64,000 nt of DNA from Legionella bozemanae (GTDB lineage: Bacteria; Pseudomonadota; Gammaproteobacteria; Legionellales; Legionellaceae): positions 127,253-191,252 of the forward strand of contig NZ_KV441807.1 in NCBI RefSeq assembly GCF_001648595.1, read 5' to 3'. Positions 1 through 9,532 of the stretch are shown piece after piece. The notes under the pieces are model-generated. The model saw nothing but the letters and a program-made list of their open reading frames with translations, did not search any database and had not been told where the DNA came from. Made by a program: the position numbers and the translations under genes. Numbering within the stretch: position 1 is the first letter of the stretch; each line of letters starts with the position of its first letter.

Positions 1-163
1 AGGCAATCGTATGCGAGGTGAAATTTTTGAATTAAAGAACATCACCAATCAGCCTATTGATGCTAAGGAATCCTGGTTTAATTGGCCTGGAACCAAAGGG
101 GTGGCGCTAGCAAAAAATCATTTAGCACCATTTGAAACAACTCGATTGTACAGGATTAGCTAA
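1..163 (+). CDS. traK: TraK, F-type secretin-like component (C-terminal fragment)
   Basis: Reading frame 2 is open from the window edge to a TAA at 161-163 and gives 53 residues ending LYRIS. The stop lies one base before the traB start, so the gene belongs to the same operon. In F-type systems traK sits directly upstream of traB. It encodes the periplasmic, secretin-like ring protein that joins lipoprotein TraV and inner-membrane TraB. The call rests mostly on gene order, because only the C-terminus is visible. The start lies outside the window. Confidence 0.7.
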   Translation, partial: GNRMRGEIFELKNITNQPIDAKESWFNWPGTKGVALAKNHLAPFETTRLYRIS

Positions 164-164
164 T

Positions 165-1451
165 ATGTCTCTTCAACTCAAAAAGCAACAACAAATTCTT
201 TTAGGTATTGTGGTTGGTGTAATAGTGCTTGTGATCGCCTGCTTTGCCTTATTGGGAAACAAGACGGTCAAATCCAAAGAGGTTGATAAGCCCACTTATA
301 AAAAACACAGCTTAGCTAGCCCAATATCGACAAGCACTAATGAATCCCACTGGATTGAAAAAACACAAAATGCCTGGCGCGCCGAGCTTGAAAAATCAGA
401 GCTCCTTGATAAAAACCTTAAAGCGCTAGGTGATGAAAAAGACAAGCAAAGCAAACTCATTAGCAAGCAAAAAGATGAACTTGCGGAAATGAAATCAACG
501 CTTTCTGAACTGAAGCATCAAATAGTTAAGCTACAAATGGAACGCGTAACTCCAGCAGAAAGAACATTAAAAAACAATGAGCTACACAATGGATTATTAC
601 CCCGAGCGAATGAAGCAACAGTGAATAACTCTATGGAGATGGATTCAGGATTTATTCAATACACTGCCAAGTTGAATAAAAAAGCCAAGCCACGAATTAA
701 AACACCCAATAATTATGTCTTCTCCAATACCTTTGCTAAAGCAGTTGTTTTACAAGGTGCAGATGCATCTGCTGGAGTTTTAAGCCAGGCCAACCCCGAT
801 ATTATGATATTTCAAATAATCGATGATGGAATTATGCCGAATAAATATAGGGCACCTCTTAAAGGATGTATGGTAAGTGCCTCTGTAATTGGCGATATAT
901 CAAGCGAGCGAGGAAAGTTTCGTACCGAACGATTAAGTTGCATTCATTCCAATGGTACCAATCTCGACATCCAGGTTACTGGCGTCATTTCAGACTCCAA
1001 AAACGGAATTCGTGGACGTGCCGTCTGGCGTGATGAGCCGATGGTGAAAAAAGCGTTTTGGGGTAATTTCTGGGAAAGCATGGGTAATATTGGTCAGCAA
1101 TATTCCACAGATTACAGCACTTCTGCTCTTGGAAGTGTGGCAACAATCCAACCTGGAAAAATTCCCCTCGCAGCTGTTTCTAGCGGTGGATCGGGTGCGG
1201 CCAAAATGTATGCGCAGTACAACATCAAGCGTGCTGAAATGTACCATCCGATTATTCAATTGCCACCAATGGTTACAGTAGATGTAACTTTTCTAAAAGG
1301 TTTTTGGCTTGATGGAGGAACTGATACTAATGCACCTGACCAACCAGAAGACAACCAAAACTCCAAAGGCGTTTATGAAGTGACGTCAGAGTCTGAAACT
1401 GCTGAAGAAAAAGCTGCTAATCAATTTTTCTATAAAAACCACTCTTTTTAA
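165..1451 (+). CDS. traB: TraB, F-type T4SS inner-membrane scaffold protein
   Basis: 428-residue VirB10-class protein that spans the cell envelope and links the inner-membrane ATPases to the TraK/TraV outer-membrane complex. A short cytoplasmic N-terminus is followed by one hydrophobic segment (about residues 12-30). A charged K/E/Q-rich coiled coil follows (about 70-125). A C-terminal TrbI/TraB-type domain has the conserved VTGVISDSKNGIRGRAVW stretch. I chose ATG 165 (MSLQLKKQQQ) because it follows the traK stop by one base. An in-frame TTG at 132 would overlap traK and gives a poor N-terminus. Confidence 0.9.
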   Translation: MSLQLKKQQQILLGIVVGVIVLVIACFALLGNKTVKSKEVDKPTYKKHSLASPISTSTNESHWIEKTQNAWRAELEKSELLDKNLKALGDEKDKQSKLISKQKDELAEMKSTLSELKHQIVKLQMERVTPAERTLKNNELHNGLLPRANEATVNNSMEMDSGFIQYTAKLNKKAKPRIKTPNNYVFSNTFAKAVVLQGADASAGVLSQANPDIMIFQIIDDGIMPNKYRAPLKGCMVSASVIGDISSERGKFRTERLSCIHSNGTNLDIQVTGVISDSKNGIRGRAVWRDEPMVKKAFWGNFWESMGNIGQQYSTDYSTSALGSVATIQPGKIPLAAVSSGGSGAAKMYAQYNIKRAEMYHPIIQLPPMVTVDVTFLKGFWLDGGTDTNAPDQPEDNQNSKGVYEVTSESETAEEKAANQFFYKNHSF

Positions 1452-1464
1452 GGATGTAAAGAAC

Positions 1465-1812
1465 ATGAAGATTTTAATTGCCTTATTACTGTTGCCCTGT
1501 GTTGTTTTAACAGGTTGTACCAAATTGAACGAGGACTTTGATTGTCCAGCACCAAATGGAGGTTCGTGTAAACGTATGGATGAGGTTTATGACATGGTGA
1601 ATGGTAAGGGTAAATTAGCTGTAGCCCCTAGCCGAAATCCTTTAGTGATTGACGGAAGACCAGGCCAGCCTGTGCGTTATGGAGAAGGGGTGATGTCTCT
1701 TTGGATAGTTCCTTATGAGGACACTGATGGCAATTATCATCAAGCCAATCGGGTCTACAGTGTTGTTAAAGAAGGACGATGGGTGCATCAGCCACAATCC
1801 GTTTCAAAATAA
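1465..1812 (+). CDS. traV: TraV, outer-membrane lipoprotein of F-type T4SS
   Basis: 115-residue lipoprotein with a lipobox LTGC (acylated Cys18) after a hydrophobic signal. The mature protein begins with the TraV hallmark of two spaced cysteines in a Gly-rich context (FDCPAPNGGSCKRM). TraV is the VirB7 equivalent that anchors TraK in the outer membrane. It is shorter than F TraV (about 170 residues). The gene lies 13 bases after traB and 11 bases before traC, in the canonical B-V-C order. An AAGG stretch precedes the ATG. Confidence 0.85.
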   Translation: MKILIALLLLPCVVLTGCTKLNEDFDCPAPNGGSCKRMDEVYDMVNGKGKLAVAPSRNPLVIDGRPGQPVRYGEGVMSLWIVPYEDTDGNYHQANRVYSVVKEGRWVHQPQSVSK

Positions 1813-1823
1813 GGAGAGCCCTC

Positions 1824-4376
1824 ATGTTGTTTGCACTAAAAAAAGCACGTCTTGCCGTTAGAAATACAAGAGCTACTTTAAGTCATGCGACAAGCTCACT
1901 AGTGGAAACTGTGCGAGAAGAGCTTGGCATGACGGATGCGCATCATAAAAAACAAATTGAAGCGCTGTTAGATACCTATTGTTTGTCACCTTATTTACCG
2001 GATGAGGTTTACGATTCGGAGGCAGATATTTATCCCTACAAACAGGCTTCTCATATGATGTTTGAATGCTCAACACTGATTGGTGCCAGTGAAGAAACAG
2101 TAACTATTCTCACCAGTATATTAACGGATATTTTGCCTCCCGACAGTTGTTTTCATGCCTTGTTTTGGGCATCGCCTAAGGTTGGTCACATGATTGATGA
2201 AATGGAGAGTCAGCGCAGTCAAGGCAGTGAGGTGTTAAAAGCTCTGGCTCATCGACGAGCTGAATTTTACCGCAAAGGAGTGTATGGCTCATTAACTAAA
2301 GAAAGCAATTTTGTATTGCGTGATTTTCGACTTTTCTTATGTATTTCAATACCGCGAAAGTCCATAGAGGACGATCGTTTATTACTTGGCAGTTTGCGCG
2401 AAGACATTAGCAACAATCTAAAGTCAGTCAACATTGTGTGTAAGGAGCTCTCTGTTGAACAAGTGATTAGTTTAAAGCGTGAGTGGTTATTTCCAACAGA
2501 GAGTTTGTATGAAGAAAAAATAAATTATGATGCTCATACTGAAATTCGCTTCCAGCTTACTGACATTGAAGCAAGAATGCGTGTTAAGTCGAATCAAATA
2601 GAGATTGAGCGAGAAGAAGACACCCGCGTTATTAAATGCTTGTCTGTAAGGCAGTATCCTAAATCTCCTATGCAATGGCAGATGGGTGATTTATTTGGAA
2701 AAATGTTTAATACCTCTTTGCAAATAAGTTGTCCTTTTCTTTTTAGCTTTGCAGTACGAGTTAAAGATAAAGACAAGGTTATGGCCACATTAGATGCCAA
2801 GTATGCCGATGAAGGCCAAAATGCCAAACAGCCCTTTATTGCTAAATGGGTCAAGAATTTTAACAAAAAATACGCAGAAATCGAGGAATTAAGAGAGCGA
2901 TTGAGTTGCGATGACTCTTTGGTTGATTCTTATTATAACGTTTTATTGTTTACAACACCTGATAATGTCCGTCGCGATGTACGACGGGCTAAAGATGTAT
3001 TTCGTGGCAACCAATTTGATTTGCGTACGCCAACGGGCTTGCAGCTGCAAACACTTCTGGCATCCATGCCATTTGCACCAGCTGAAGGCATGTTTGATGA
3101 TTACAAATCATTTGGGCGGGTAAGACCTTTAACCAGTTTTAATACAGTTAACTTATTACCTATCCAGGGAGAGTGGAAGGGTTCAGGGCGATTTGCTCAA
3201 GTCTATCCACAAAGACGAGGACAATTTACCGCTATTTATTTTTTTGACAACGTAGTCAGAAACTACAATGTTGCCATTGTTGCACCGCCTGGAAAAGGGA
3301 AATCATTCTTAATGAATGATTACATCCAAAGTCTGTTATCCCAGGGGGGATTTGTTTATATCATTGATGTAGGCGGCTCCTACGCTAAATCGTGTGAGAT
3401 GTTGAACGGACAGCTCATTGATTTTAATCATGATACAGAAATTAGCTTAAATCTCTTTTCAACAATTGATGCAACAGTCAAAAATGATACTGCGTTTAAA
3501 GACGTGCACAACCAGTTAATTCAGCTCGTTGGTATGATGGCAAGACCATCGGGTAACATCAGTGATGAAGAACGAAGCCATATTGAGAAAGCCATTGAAG
3601 CAATGTGGCGACAACACCGCAATGATACAACAATCACTCTTATTGCTCATCACTTAGAAGCGAGTCACGATCCTATTTCTCAAAATATTGGGAGGCTGTT
3701 GTACAGCTATACTAAAAACGGTCGTTATGGCAATTATTTTGAGCCACCTTGTTCACTGGATTTTAAAAGAAACTTAGTCATTTTAGAGTTGGGTGGCCTT
3801 GATGGGAATAAGGACTTACAACGCATTGTATTGAAAATCTTAATGTACCAAATCACCAATGCGATGTATTACACGCCAAAGCATATTCCCAAAAGCTGTT
3901 TAATCGATGAATCCTATGAATTGCTTTCAGATAATGGCACGGGCGGCAGTGCTAACTTTGTTAATGAGGGTTATCGACGTGCGCCTAAATACGGTGGAAA
4001 TTTTATTACAGTGACTCATGGTTTAGATGATTATGAGAATAATCCAACTGCCAAAATGTGTTACGACAATGCCTATTATAAAATCTTTTTAGGTGCCTCC
4101 AAAAGTACGATTGATACTCTAAAAACGAGTAATCAGTTGGATGCTTATGGTGAGCGTTTAATTCGAAGTCTGAAAATTACCAATGAATACTCTGAGTTCT
4201 TAATGATGTGTGAAGAGAATTCAACAGTGCATCGTTTGATTGTCGATCCCTTCTCACGGGTACTCAATACTACACGTGGTCCTGAAGTAGAAGCCTTGAA
4301 ACGATTAATGGCAACAGGCTTGCCATTGGCTGATGCAATTTCCAAGGTTGCTCAGGAGGTCTATGGTTATGTTTAA
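1824..4376 (+). CDS. traC: TraC, F-type T4SS assembly ATPase (VirB4 family)
   Basis: 850-residue cytoplasmic ATPase that powers pilus assembly. Walker A is APPGKGKS (A487-S494, codons from 3282). A Walker-B-like hydrophobic strand, NLVILELGG, lies near residue 650. C-terminal RecA-like motifs follow, including CLIDESYELL and ITVTHGLDDY. The N-terminal half matches the TraC/VirB4 N-domain in size. ATG 1824 (MLFALKKARL) has AAGGAG 11 bases upstream and starts after the traV stop. The in-frame ATG at 1779 would lie inside traV. The 3' end overlaps trbI by 8 bases, suggesting translational coupling. Confidence 0.95.
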   Translation: MLFALKKARLAVRNTRATLSHATSSLVETVREELGMTDAHHKKQIEALLDTYCLSPYLPDEVYDSEADIYPYKQASHMMFECSTLIGASEETVTILTSILTDILPPDSCFHALFWASPKVGHMIDEMESQRSQGSEVLKALAHRRAEFYRKGVYGSLTKESNFVLRDFRLFLCISIPRKSIEDDRLLLGSLREDISNNLKSVNIVCKELSVEQVISLKREWLFPTESLYEEKINYDAHTEIRFQLTDIEARMRVKSNQIEIEREEDTRVIKCLSVRQYPKSPMQWQMGDLFGKMFNTSLQISCPFLFSFAVRVKDKDKVMATLDAKYADEGQNAKQPFIAKWVKNFNKKYAEIEELRERLSCDDSLVDSYYNVLLFTTPDNVRRDVRRAKDVFRGNQFDLRTPTGLQLQTLLASMPFAPAEGMFDDYKSFGRVRPLTSFNTVNLLPIQGEWKGSGRFAQVYPQRRGQFTAIYFFDNVVRNYNVAIVAPPGKGKSFLMNDYIQSLLSQGGFVYIIDVGGSYAKSCEMLNGQLIDFNHDTEISLNLFSTIDATVKNDTAFKDVHNQLIQLVGMMARPSGNISDEERSHIEKAIEAMWRQHRNDTTITLIAHHLEASHDPISQNIGRLLYSYTKNGRYGNYFEPPCSLDFKRNLVILELGGLDGNKDLQRIVLKILMYQITNAMYYTPKHIPKSCLIDESYELLSDNGTGGSANFVNEGYRRAPKYGGNFITVTHGLDDYENNPTAKMCYDNAYYKIFLGASKSTIDTLKTSNQLDAYGERLIRSLKITNEYSEFLMMCEENSTVHRLIVDPFSRVLNTTRGPEVEALKRLMATGLPLADAISKVAQEVYGYV

Positions 4377-4704
4377 GACAACCAAAGTAGCTATACTTGC
4401 TTCATTCTTCACCAGCCTCTTAGTTAACGGGATTATTTATAATGTTTTGAGGCGGCCAGAGATTGCAAGCGTTGATATCCTGGCAATTACCTCTCAATTC
4501 ATCAAAAAAGAGGCTCAAAAAAATCATTCGAGCCTTGAAAAAAATTTAGTAATCAAAGAATTCTCTCACCGATTGGAACAGGCTTTGAACGACTTATCGC
4601 GTTCCAAGTCGTTGATTTTAGTCCCAAGAGAAGCCGTAATTAAAGGGAGTCCTGACTATACAAACGTTCTAATGGATAGAGTTGGTTTGGAGTCTAAATC
4701 GTGA
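4369..4704 (+). CDS. trbI: TrbI, F-type pilus inner-membrane protein
   Basis: 111-residue protein with one N-terminal membrane segment (about residues 6-25) and a charged, helical periplasmic tail. In F, TrbI lies between traC and traW and influences pilus extension and retraction. Position, size and topology fit. AGGAGG at 4354-4359 gives 9-base spacing to ATG 4369 (MFKTTKVA). The ATG two codons earlier (4363) would have only 3 bases, so 4369 is preferred. It overlaps traC at its 5' end and traW by 4 bases at its 3' end. Confidence 0.75.
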   Translation: MFKTTKVAILASFFTSLLVNGIIYNVLRRPEIASVDILAITSQFIKKEAQKNHSSLEKNLVIKEFSHRLEQALNDLSRSKSLILVPREAVIKGSPDYTNVLMDRVGLESKS

Positions 4705-5309
4705 GACCGCTTCTATTAATTATCTGCTTGCTTTATCTACCCTCGGTTGGCGCGAAGGATTTTGGAGTTTTAGGAAAAACCTTCGTAATCGCTGAAATGG
4801 ATTTTTTAGAGTACATCCAACAAAAAATGGCTGATATGCAGGCCAATGGTGAATGGAAGGCGGTTCAGTCTGAATTTAAAAAACGAGTAAAGGAGCATTT
4901 AGCACGCCCAACACCTACACATTTACCCAGGGCAGAGGCAGATAAAGAGTGGTTATTTAATCCATCAGTTACTGTGCCTTATGATGTGAAGGACAATCTC
5001 GGTGAAGTAATCGTAAAGCTTGGCACAGTAATTAACCCATTGGAGAAAGTCAGCTTAAACAGCACACTTCTTTTTTTTGATGGCGATGATGAAGCGCAAG
5101 TGTCATGGGCTGCGCAAGAGCTAAGACAGCATCAAAAAGTCAAATTAATTCTCACTTCAGGTTCAGCAAAGGATATTGCCAAGCAGTTTAAACAAGCCAT
5201 TTATTTTGATTTAAATGGATTTTTGGTAGCCAAATTTCAAATAAAGCATTTGCCGGTTAGGGTCATTCAGGCAGGGAAGCATCTATTAATTAAAGAGGTG
5301 AGCCTATGA
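4701..5309 (+). CDS. traW: TraW, periplasmic pilus assembly protein
   Basis: 202-residue secreted protein with a signal peptide ending near VGA-KD. TraW interacts with TrbC during F-pilus assembly. The C-terminal half (VKLGTVINPLEKVSLNSTL, then LLFFDGDDEAQVSWA) is typical of TraW. The start is GTG 4701, overlapping the trbI stop in a GTGA arrangement. The 3' end overlaps the traU start by 4 bases (5306-5309). Confidence 0.88.
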   Translation: MRPLLLIICLLYLPSVGAKDFGVLGKTFVIAEMDFLEYIQQKMADMQANGEWKAVQSEFKKRVKEHLARPTPTHLPRAEADKEWLFNPSVTVPYDVKDNLGEVIVKLGTVINPLEKVSLNSTLLFFDGDDEAQVSWAAQELRQHQKVKLILTSGSAKDIAKQFKQAIYFDLNGFLVAKFQIKHLPVRVIQAGKHLLIKEVSL

Positions 5310-6301
5310 AGCCCATTTTTATATTTTTTGCTTTTATTATTACTGGATTAGCAGAAGCAGGATCGTGTCACGGTCGCTTTGTTAATCCAATCACTGATGT
5401 GTGTTGGTCTTGCTTGTTCCCCTTAAGTTTAGGGCAAATCAACCTTATTTCTTCGAATCATTTACCTGACACTAAAAATCCTAAGTTGCCAGTTTGCGAA
5501 TGCCCAGGAAATCCTATCCCTCGTCTGGGGTTAACGATTGGCTACTGGGAGCCTGTCAACTTAGTCGATGTTACCCGTACTCCTTTTTGTTTGGTTAATT
5601 TAGGAGGAATCTCCTTAAATTTTGGCAAGTATTATCGCAAGGGTACGGTTGAAACTGACAGCAATTTGTCCAATCAATCCTTTTATCATGTGCACTGGTA
5701 CAAATTTCCTTTGATGTATTGGCTGAATGTATTAACCGATGGCATTTGTGTTGAAAAAGGCGATTTTGATATTGCTTACCCCAGCGAATTAGATGCGATG
5801 TGGAATGATGATGAGTTGGGTTTTATTATCAATCCTGAAGCCGTATTGTTTGGCAGTTTACCAGCACAAGCAGCTTGTGCTGCTGATGCGAGTACCGCTT
5901 TACTGGGTAGTGCCATTGATAAACTCTTTTGGTGTGCAGGAGCCCAAGGAAGTATGTATCCTTTAACTGGGCATGTACAAGAACACGTTGGCGGAGTTCA
6001 AGCCTCAGTCTTATTATCAGAACGCATGAATTACAAGCTGCACCGCCAAGGCTTACTGGAAGATTCGGTAGGGCTTGATGATTCAACAAGCAGCACAAAA
6101 TCCATTTGTCATACTCACTACTCACCAATTTTACCCAAATCACGTTACCGCTATCAGATGGTCAATCCCTTACCAACAACGCATGCTTGTTATCCCTTGG
6201 GACGTGCTACGAGTTTATGGGAGGCAGGTCACGAATATCCCCTTAAGGGTGAGGATTTTGGATATTTGATTTTTCGTAAACGCAATTGCTGCGCCTTTTA
6301 A
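5306..6301 (+). CDS. traU: TraU, pilus assembly / DNA transfer protein
   Basis: 331-residue Cys-rich periplasmic protein of F-type systems. A signal peptide (MKPIFIFFAFIITGLAEA) precedes the hallmark GRFVNPITDVCWSCLFPLS. Many paired cysteines (for example CECPG, AACAAD) suggest a disulfide-bonded fold. This fits the presence of the periplasmic disulfide isomerase TrbB in the same operon. F TraU is about 330 residues, so this copy looks full length. ATG 5306 overlaps the traW stop. The C-terminus reads RKRNCCAF. Confidence 0.93.
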   Translation: MKPIFIFFAFIITGLAEAGSCHGRFVNPITDVCWSCLFPLSLGQINLISSNHLPDTKNPKLPVCECPGNPIPRLGLTIGYWEPVNLVDVTRTPFCLVNLGGISLNFGKYYRKGTVETDSNLSNQSFYHVHWYKFPLMYWLNVLTDGICVEKGDFDIAYPSELDAMWNDDELGFIINPEAVLFGSLPAQAACAADASTALLGSAIDKLFWCAGAQGSMYPLTGHVQEHVGGVQASVLLSERMNYKLHRQGLLEDSVGLDDSTSSTKSICHTHYSPILPKSRYRYQMVNPLPTTHACYPLGRATSLWEAGHEYPLKGEDFGYLIFRKRNCCAF

Positions 6302-6316
6302 CGATTAGGAGCTGAA

Positions 6317-6961
6317 ATGTACCCCATATTTTTAGTTGTAATATTCTTGTTTTCAGCGAGAGTGTTTGCAGCAGATGAAGCATATATTGCTTCAATTGAA
6401 TCAAATGCTCGGAATCGTGCTAACGCGTTTACTCAAGAAGTAAAACAAATCAGTAAAAACCTTAAGTCATCAGAGAAATCAGGACAAATCGATGAGTTTA
6501 CCCAAGCCCCTAAAGCACAAGAGTCGATAGCCACTCACTTGAAAAAAGTCAGCCAGGTACTGGTGTTTTTATCATTTTCGATGCCTGAACGAAGTCTGCA
6601 AGCTTGGCTTTTACAATGCAAACAAAGTGGTGCAACTCCGGTGATTCGTGGGTTGATTCATAATTCGTTTAAAGAAACGATGACTGCAATCCAGAAGTTA
6701 AGCAAAAAAACAGGGATTGGAATGCAATTGGATCCGATTCTTTTTAACACTTTTGCTATAACTGCGGTTCCTGCCGTAGTTTATGTCAAAGACATACCTC
6801 TTTGTCCTGCCAATATGAATTGTAAGCCAGTGGACTACGACAAACTTTATGGCGATGTATCTCTAGATTACGCTTTGGAAAAATTGGCGAGCAACCAGTC
6901 CATAGATGATCCTGCGTTACATCAAATGCTTCTTCGGTTAAAAGGAGCGCAAGTCAGATGA
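6317..6961 (+). CDS. trbC: TrbC, periplasmic pilus assembly protein
   Basis: 214-residue secreted protein with a signal peptide ending ARVFA. The TrbC family block is clear: VLVFLSFSMPERSLQAWL, then GATPVIRGL, then AITAVPAVVYV. The region has a thioredoxin-like fold without an active CxxC. TrbC works with TraW in pilin assembly. AGGAGCTG precedes ATG 6317, and the 3' end overlaps traN by 4 bases. The order traW-traU-trbC-traN is as in F. Confidence 0.92.
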   Translation: MYPIFLVVIFLFSARVFAADEAYIASIESNARNRANAFTQEVKQISKNLKSSEKSGQIDEFTQAPKAQESIATHLKKVSQVLVFLSFSMPERSLQAWLLQCKQSGATPVIRGLIHNSFKETMTAIQKLSKKTGIGMQLDPILFNTFAITAVPAVVYVKDIPLCPANMNCKPVDYDKLYGDVSLDYALEKLASNQSIDDPALHQMLLRLKGAQVR

Positions 6962-8766
6962 AACATTTCATTTTTATTTTTTTGATCTTAAGCTCACAAA
7001 TTAACGCGCTTGATTTGAAGCAAGCCTATCAAGAGGGGGCTCAGACAGGAAAAAATCATGCGAATCAATCCATTGATCTACTTAAAGCACTTGATCTGAA
7101 TCAATTCCCTGGCTATCAAGCGAATCTGTCGCAAGAACATTATTACAGTGGAGTCACTCAGGAAAATACGGGTCTTGAAACGGATTCACAAAAAGGCGTG
7201 ATGGATAATGAGTCAGGAAAAGCAGTTCATGAAGGCTTTAATCACCGACCTTTACAACAAGTAAATCCAGCCTCCAATACCATGCAAAAACTGAATCAAA
7301 TTGCGGAAAATGGGGATGCTATTATACGGGGCCAGAATACGGATAAAACCACCTGCTCTTTAAAACCCAAAGAATGTCACTATTCTTGGCAGGAAAAAAC
7401 ATGTTTGACGAGTAAAGGATTAGGAGCACTACATTGTGCAAGAAACCTCCGTTTAGAAGTCTCAGCCTATAAAACAGAAAGCTATACTTTATATCTGCGC
7501 AAAAATGGAAAGAGAACCAAACCTTTTCAGGTCTTAGTCAATCTTACTCAAGGCGATACTTGCCAACAAGGTAAAAATCCTTGCTATACGATTTATAAAG
7601 ATCAAGTAACAGTCCCTGCGATTAAATTACCTGAGCATTGTGCCTTGGTTAAAGTAAATATTGTTGATGCAAAGGGGCTGGTAGTGGTGCAACAAACTGC
7701 TAATTGTGCTCAACCATCCTTAACGGTATCTGTGGGGAAGTGTCGATATGGACGTTGCACAATTCCTTATTTTCATTCCGCAACCATGACCGTAGAAATA
7801 TATGAAAGAAAGGAATATTGGGATGATCAGTGCAAGCATTTAAACAATAAGGAACAAGAGGAATTATGCCACATTACAGAACCCTTAACCTGCACAGAGC
7901 CTAACCAAACACGAATTATTGGAGAAATTCCATTTACACGCCCTTGCTGGAAAGAGAGAGCAACCTATAAGTGTGGTGATGAGGGACAGAACACTTGTGG
8001 TGGTATGATTAATGAAGGATGTGAACAAACTGCTTCAATCTGTTTAAAGGAGGATGGTGGTCGTTGCAAAACCTATCAGCAAACTTATCAATGCCCGCTG
8101 AACCAATGCACTGAGAATCAATTACTTTGTGGTGATAGTGCATTTTGTCTTGAGGGTGATTGTGCAACACATGAATACATTCCCGCTAATGAAAATGATT
8201 TTAAAAAGGCCATGTCTACATTGTCATCGGTATCTGATGCATCGAAAGACTTTGATGTAAATGCTAATTATATTTTTAAAGGCAAATTGCTTGAATGTTC
8301 AACAACAATGCTCCACTTTAAAAATTGCTGCAGTGATTCGGGGTGGGGTATTGATTTGGAACTAGCCCATTGTAGCGATAGTGAGAAGAAATTGGGTAAA
8401 GCCCGAGAAAACAAGCTGGTTGTTCCTACAGGTCATTATTGTTATAAACGCAGAAAATTCCCTGGTGGTTCCGTATGTACTGATACCCATGAAACCTACT
8501 GTGTCTTCCAATCTAAATTAGCCCGCATTGTTCAAGAGCAAGGACGACGGAATCAATTGCATATAAGTTTTGGCAAAGGGAAGCACTCTAATTGCTCAGG
8601 TATTACGCCTGAGCAAATGCAGCTTATTCATTTTGAAGCGATTAATTTTTCTGAATTTTACGACGATGTAAAAAACAAGATGAAAAAACCTGATTATGGA
8701 CAAACAGCTAATGGAATAAGTCAGCGTCTTAAAGAGATTTATAACCAGGGAGATATTAATGGCTAG
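6958..8766 (+). CDS. traN: TraN, outer-membrane mating-pair stabilisation protein
   Basis: 602-residue secreted, extremely Cys-rich protein. TraN sits in the outer membrane and stabilises donor-recipient contact, in F by binding specific recipient porins. Visible features are a signal peptide (MKHFIFIFLILSSQINA), an acidic linker (about residues 20-120), and dense cysteine pairs from about residue 125 to the end. The length matches F TraN (about 600). The surface-exposed middle region is where receptor choice is expected to vary. The start overlaps trbC by 4 bases and the end overlaps traF by 8 bases. Confidence 0.92.
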   Translation: MKHFIFIFLILSSQINALDLKQAYQEGAQTGKNHANQSIDLLKALDLNQFPGYQANLSQEHYYSGVTQENTGLETDSQKGVMDNESGKAVHEGFNHRPLQQVNPASNTMQKLNQIAENGDAIIRGQNTDKTTCSLKPKECHYSWQEKTCLTSKGLGALHCARNLRLEVSAYKTESYTLYLRKNGKRTKPFQVLVNLTQGDTCQQGKNPCYTIYKDQVTVPAIKLPEHCALVKVNIVDAKGLVVVQQTANCAQPSLTVSVGKCRYGRCTIPYFHSATMTVEIYERKEYWDDQCKHLNNKEQEELCHITEPLTCTEPNQTRIIGEIPFTRPCWKERATYKCGDEGQNTCGGMINEGCEQTASICLKEDGGRCKTYQQTYQCPLNQCTENQLLCGDSAFCLEGDCATHEYIPANENDFKKAMSTLSSVSDASKDFDVNANYIFKGKLLECSTTMLHFKNCCSDSGWGIDLELAHCSDSEKKLGKARENKLVVPTGHYCYKRRKFPGGSVCTDTHETYCVFQSKLARIVQEQGRRNQLHISFGKGKHSNCSGITPEQMQLIHFEAINFSEFYDDVKNKMKKPDYGQTANGISQRLKEIYNQGDING

Positions 8767-9532
8767 GTTGTTTTTTGTCCTTTTGATTAGTGTCAGCCCA
8801 TTTCTTTGTGCACAACATTCTTATCTTAACGAGCATGAAGCTGGTTGGTACTGGCATAAAGATCCAAAAGTACACTCTAAAAAGAAAAAACAGGTGGAAC
8901 CTACGGTGGTCAATAGACCTGCTGATCCTGATAAAACATGGAAACTAATAGGCGCGCGAGTACAGCGCGCTCGTGCACAAGCTATTTTAAATCCAACTAC
9001 TGCAAATATAGCCAGAGCAAGGAGACTGCAACGCTTGCTTGTCGCACAGGCTAATCTTTTTTCTGAAAAGTGGATGCTCGACTTGTTAATAAATCCAGAT
9101 CAGGATGAAAGTCTTGTTAATCCCAGCAGCAGTGCAGCTCGTGATATCTATAACCAGCAAAACAGTATGCAAAAGGAGCGAGCTATTGCGCAAATTAGCC
9201 AGTCATCGGGATTGCTGTATTTCTATAAAGGTGGTGAGCCTTTCAGTGAGCGTATGGCGGAAGTTGTGAGTGATTTTGCCAACAGTTATCACATGACAGT
9301 CATTCCAATTGCCATGACCGATCGTTTTTCTCCATTGCTTCCTAATTCACGAGTGGATGCAGGTGAGGCGAATCAAATGGGCGTAAAACACATTCCTGCT
9401 GTCTTTGCTCTTAACCCAGTGTCTAAAAAAACTATGCCTGTTGCTTATGGTCTAATCAGCCAATCGGAACTGAAAGAAAATATCTTAATGGCAACTAATG
9501 CTTTTCAATCAGGGGAATACAATGCGCAATAA
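8759..9532 (+). CDS. traF: TraF, thioredoxin-like pilus assembly protein
   Basis: 257-residue secreted protein with a signal peptide ending in FLCA. A basic linker (KKKKQVEP, about residues 41-48) is followed by the family motif around PDKTWKLIGARVQ. A thioredoxin-like C-terminal domain (GLLYFYKGGEPF through VKHIPAVFALN) lacks the catalytic CxxC, as in F TraF. It is required for pilus assembly. It overlaps traN at its start and trbB by 11 bases at its end. Confidence 0.9.
   Translation: MARLFFVLLISVSPFLCAQHSYLNEHEAGWYWHKDPKVHSKKKKQVEPTVVNRPADPDKTWKLIGARVQRARAQAILNPTTANIARARRLQRLLVAQANLFSEKWMLDLLINPDQDESLVNPSSSAARDIYNQQNSMQKERAIAQISQSSGLLYFYKGGEPFSERMAEVVSDFANSYHMTVIPIAMTDRFSPLLPNSRVDAGEANQMGVKHIPAVFALNPVSKKTMPVAYGLISQSELKENILMATNAFQSGEYNAQ

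Noticed and set aside
990-1259. Minus-strand frame within traB
   Set aside because: Fully inside a well-supported gene, no ribosome site, no protein-like character.
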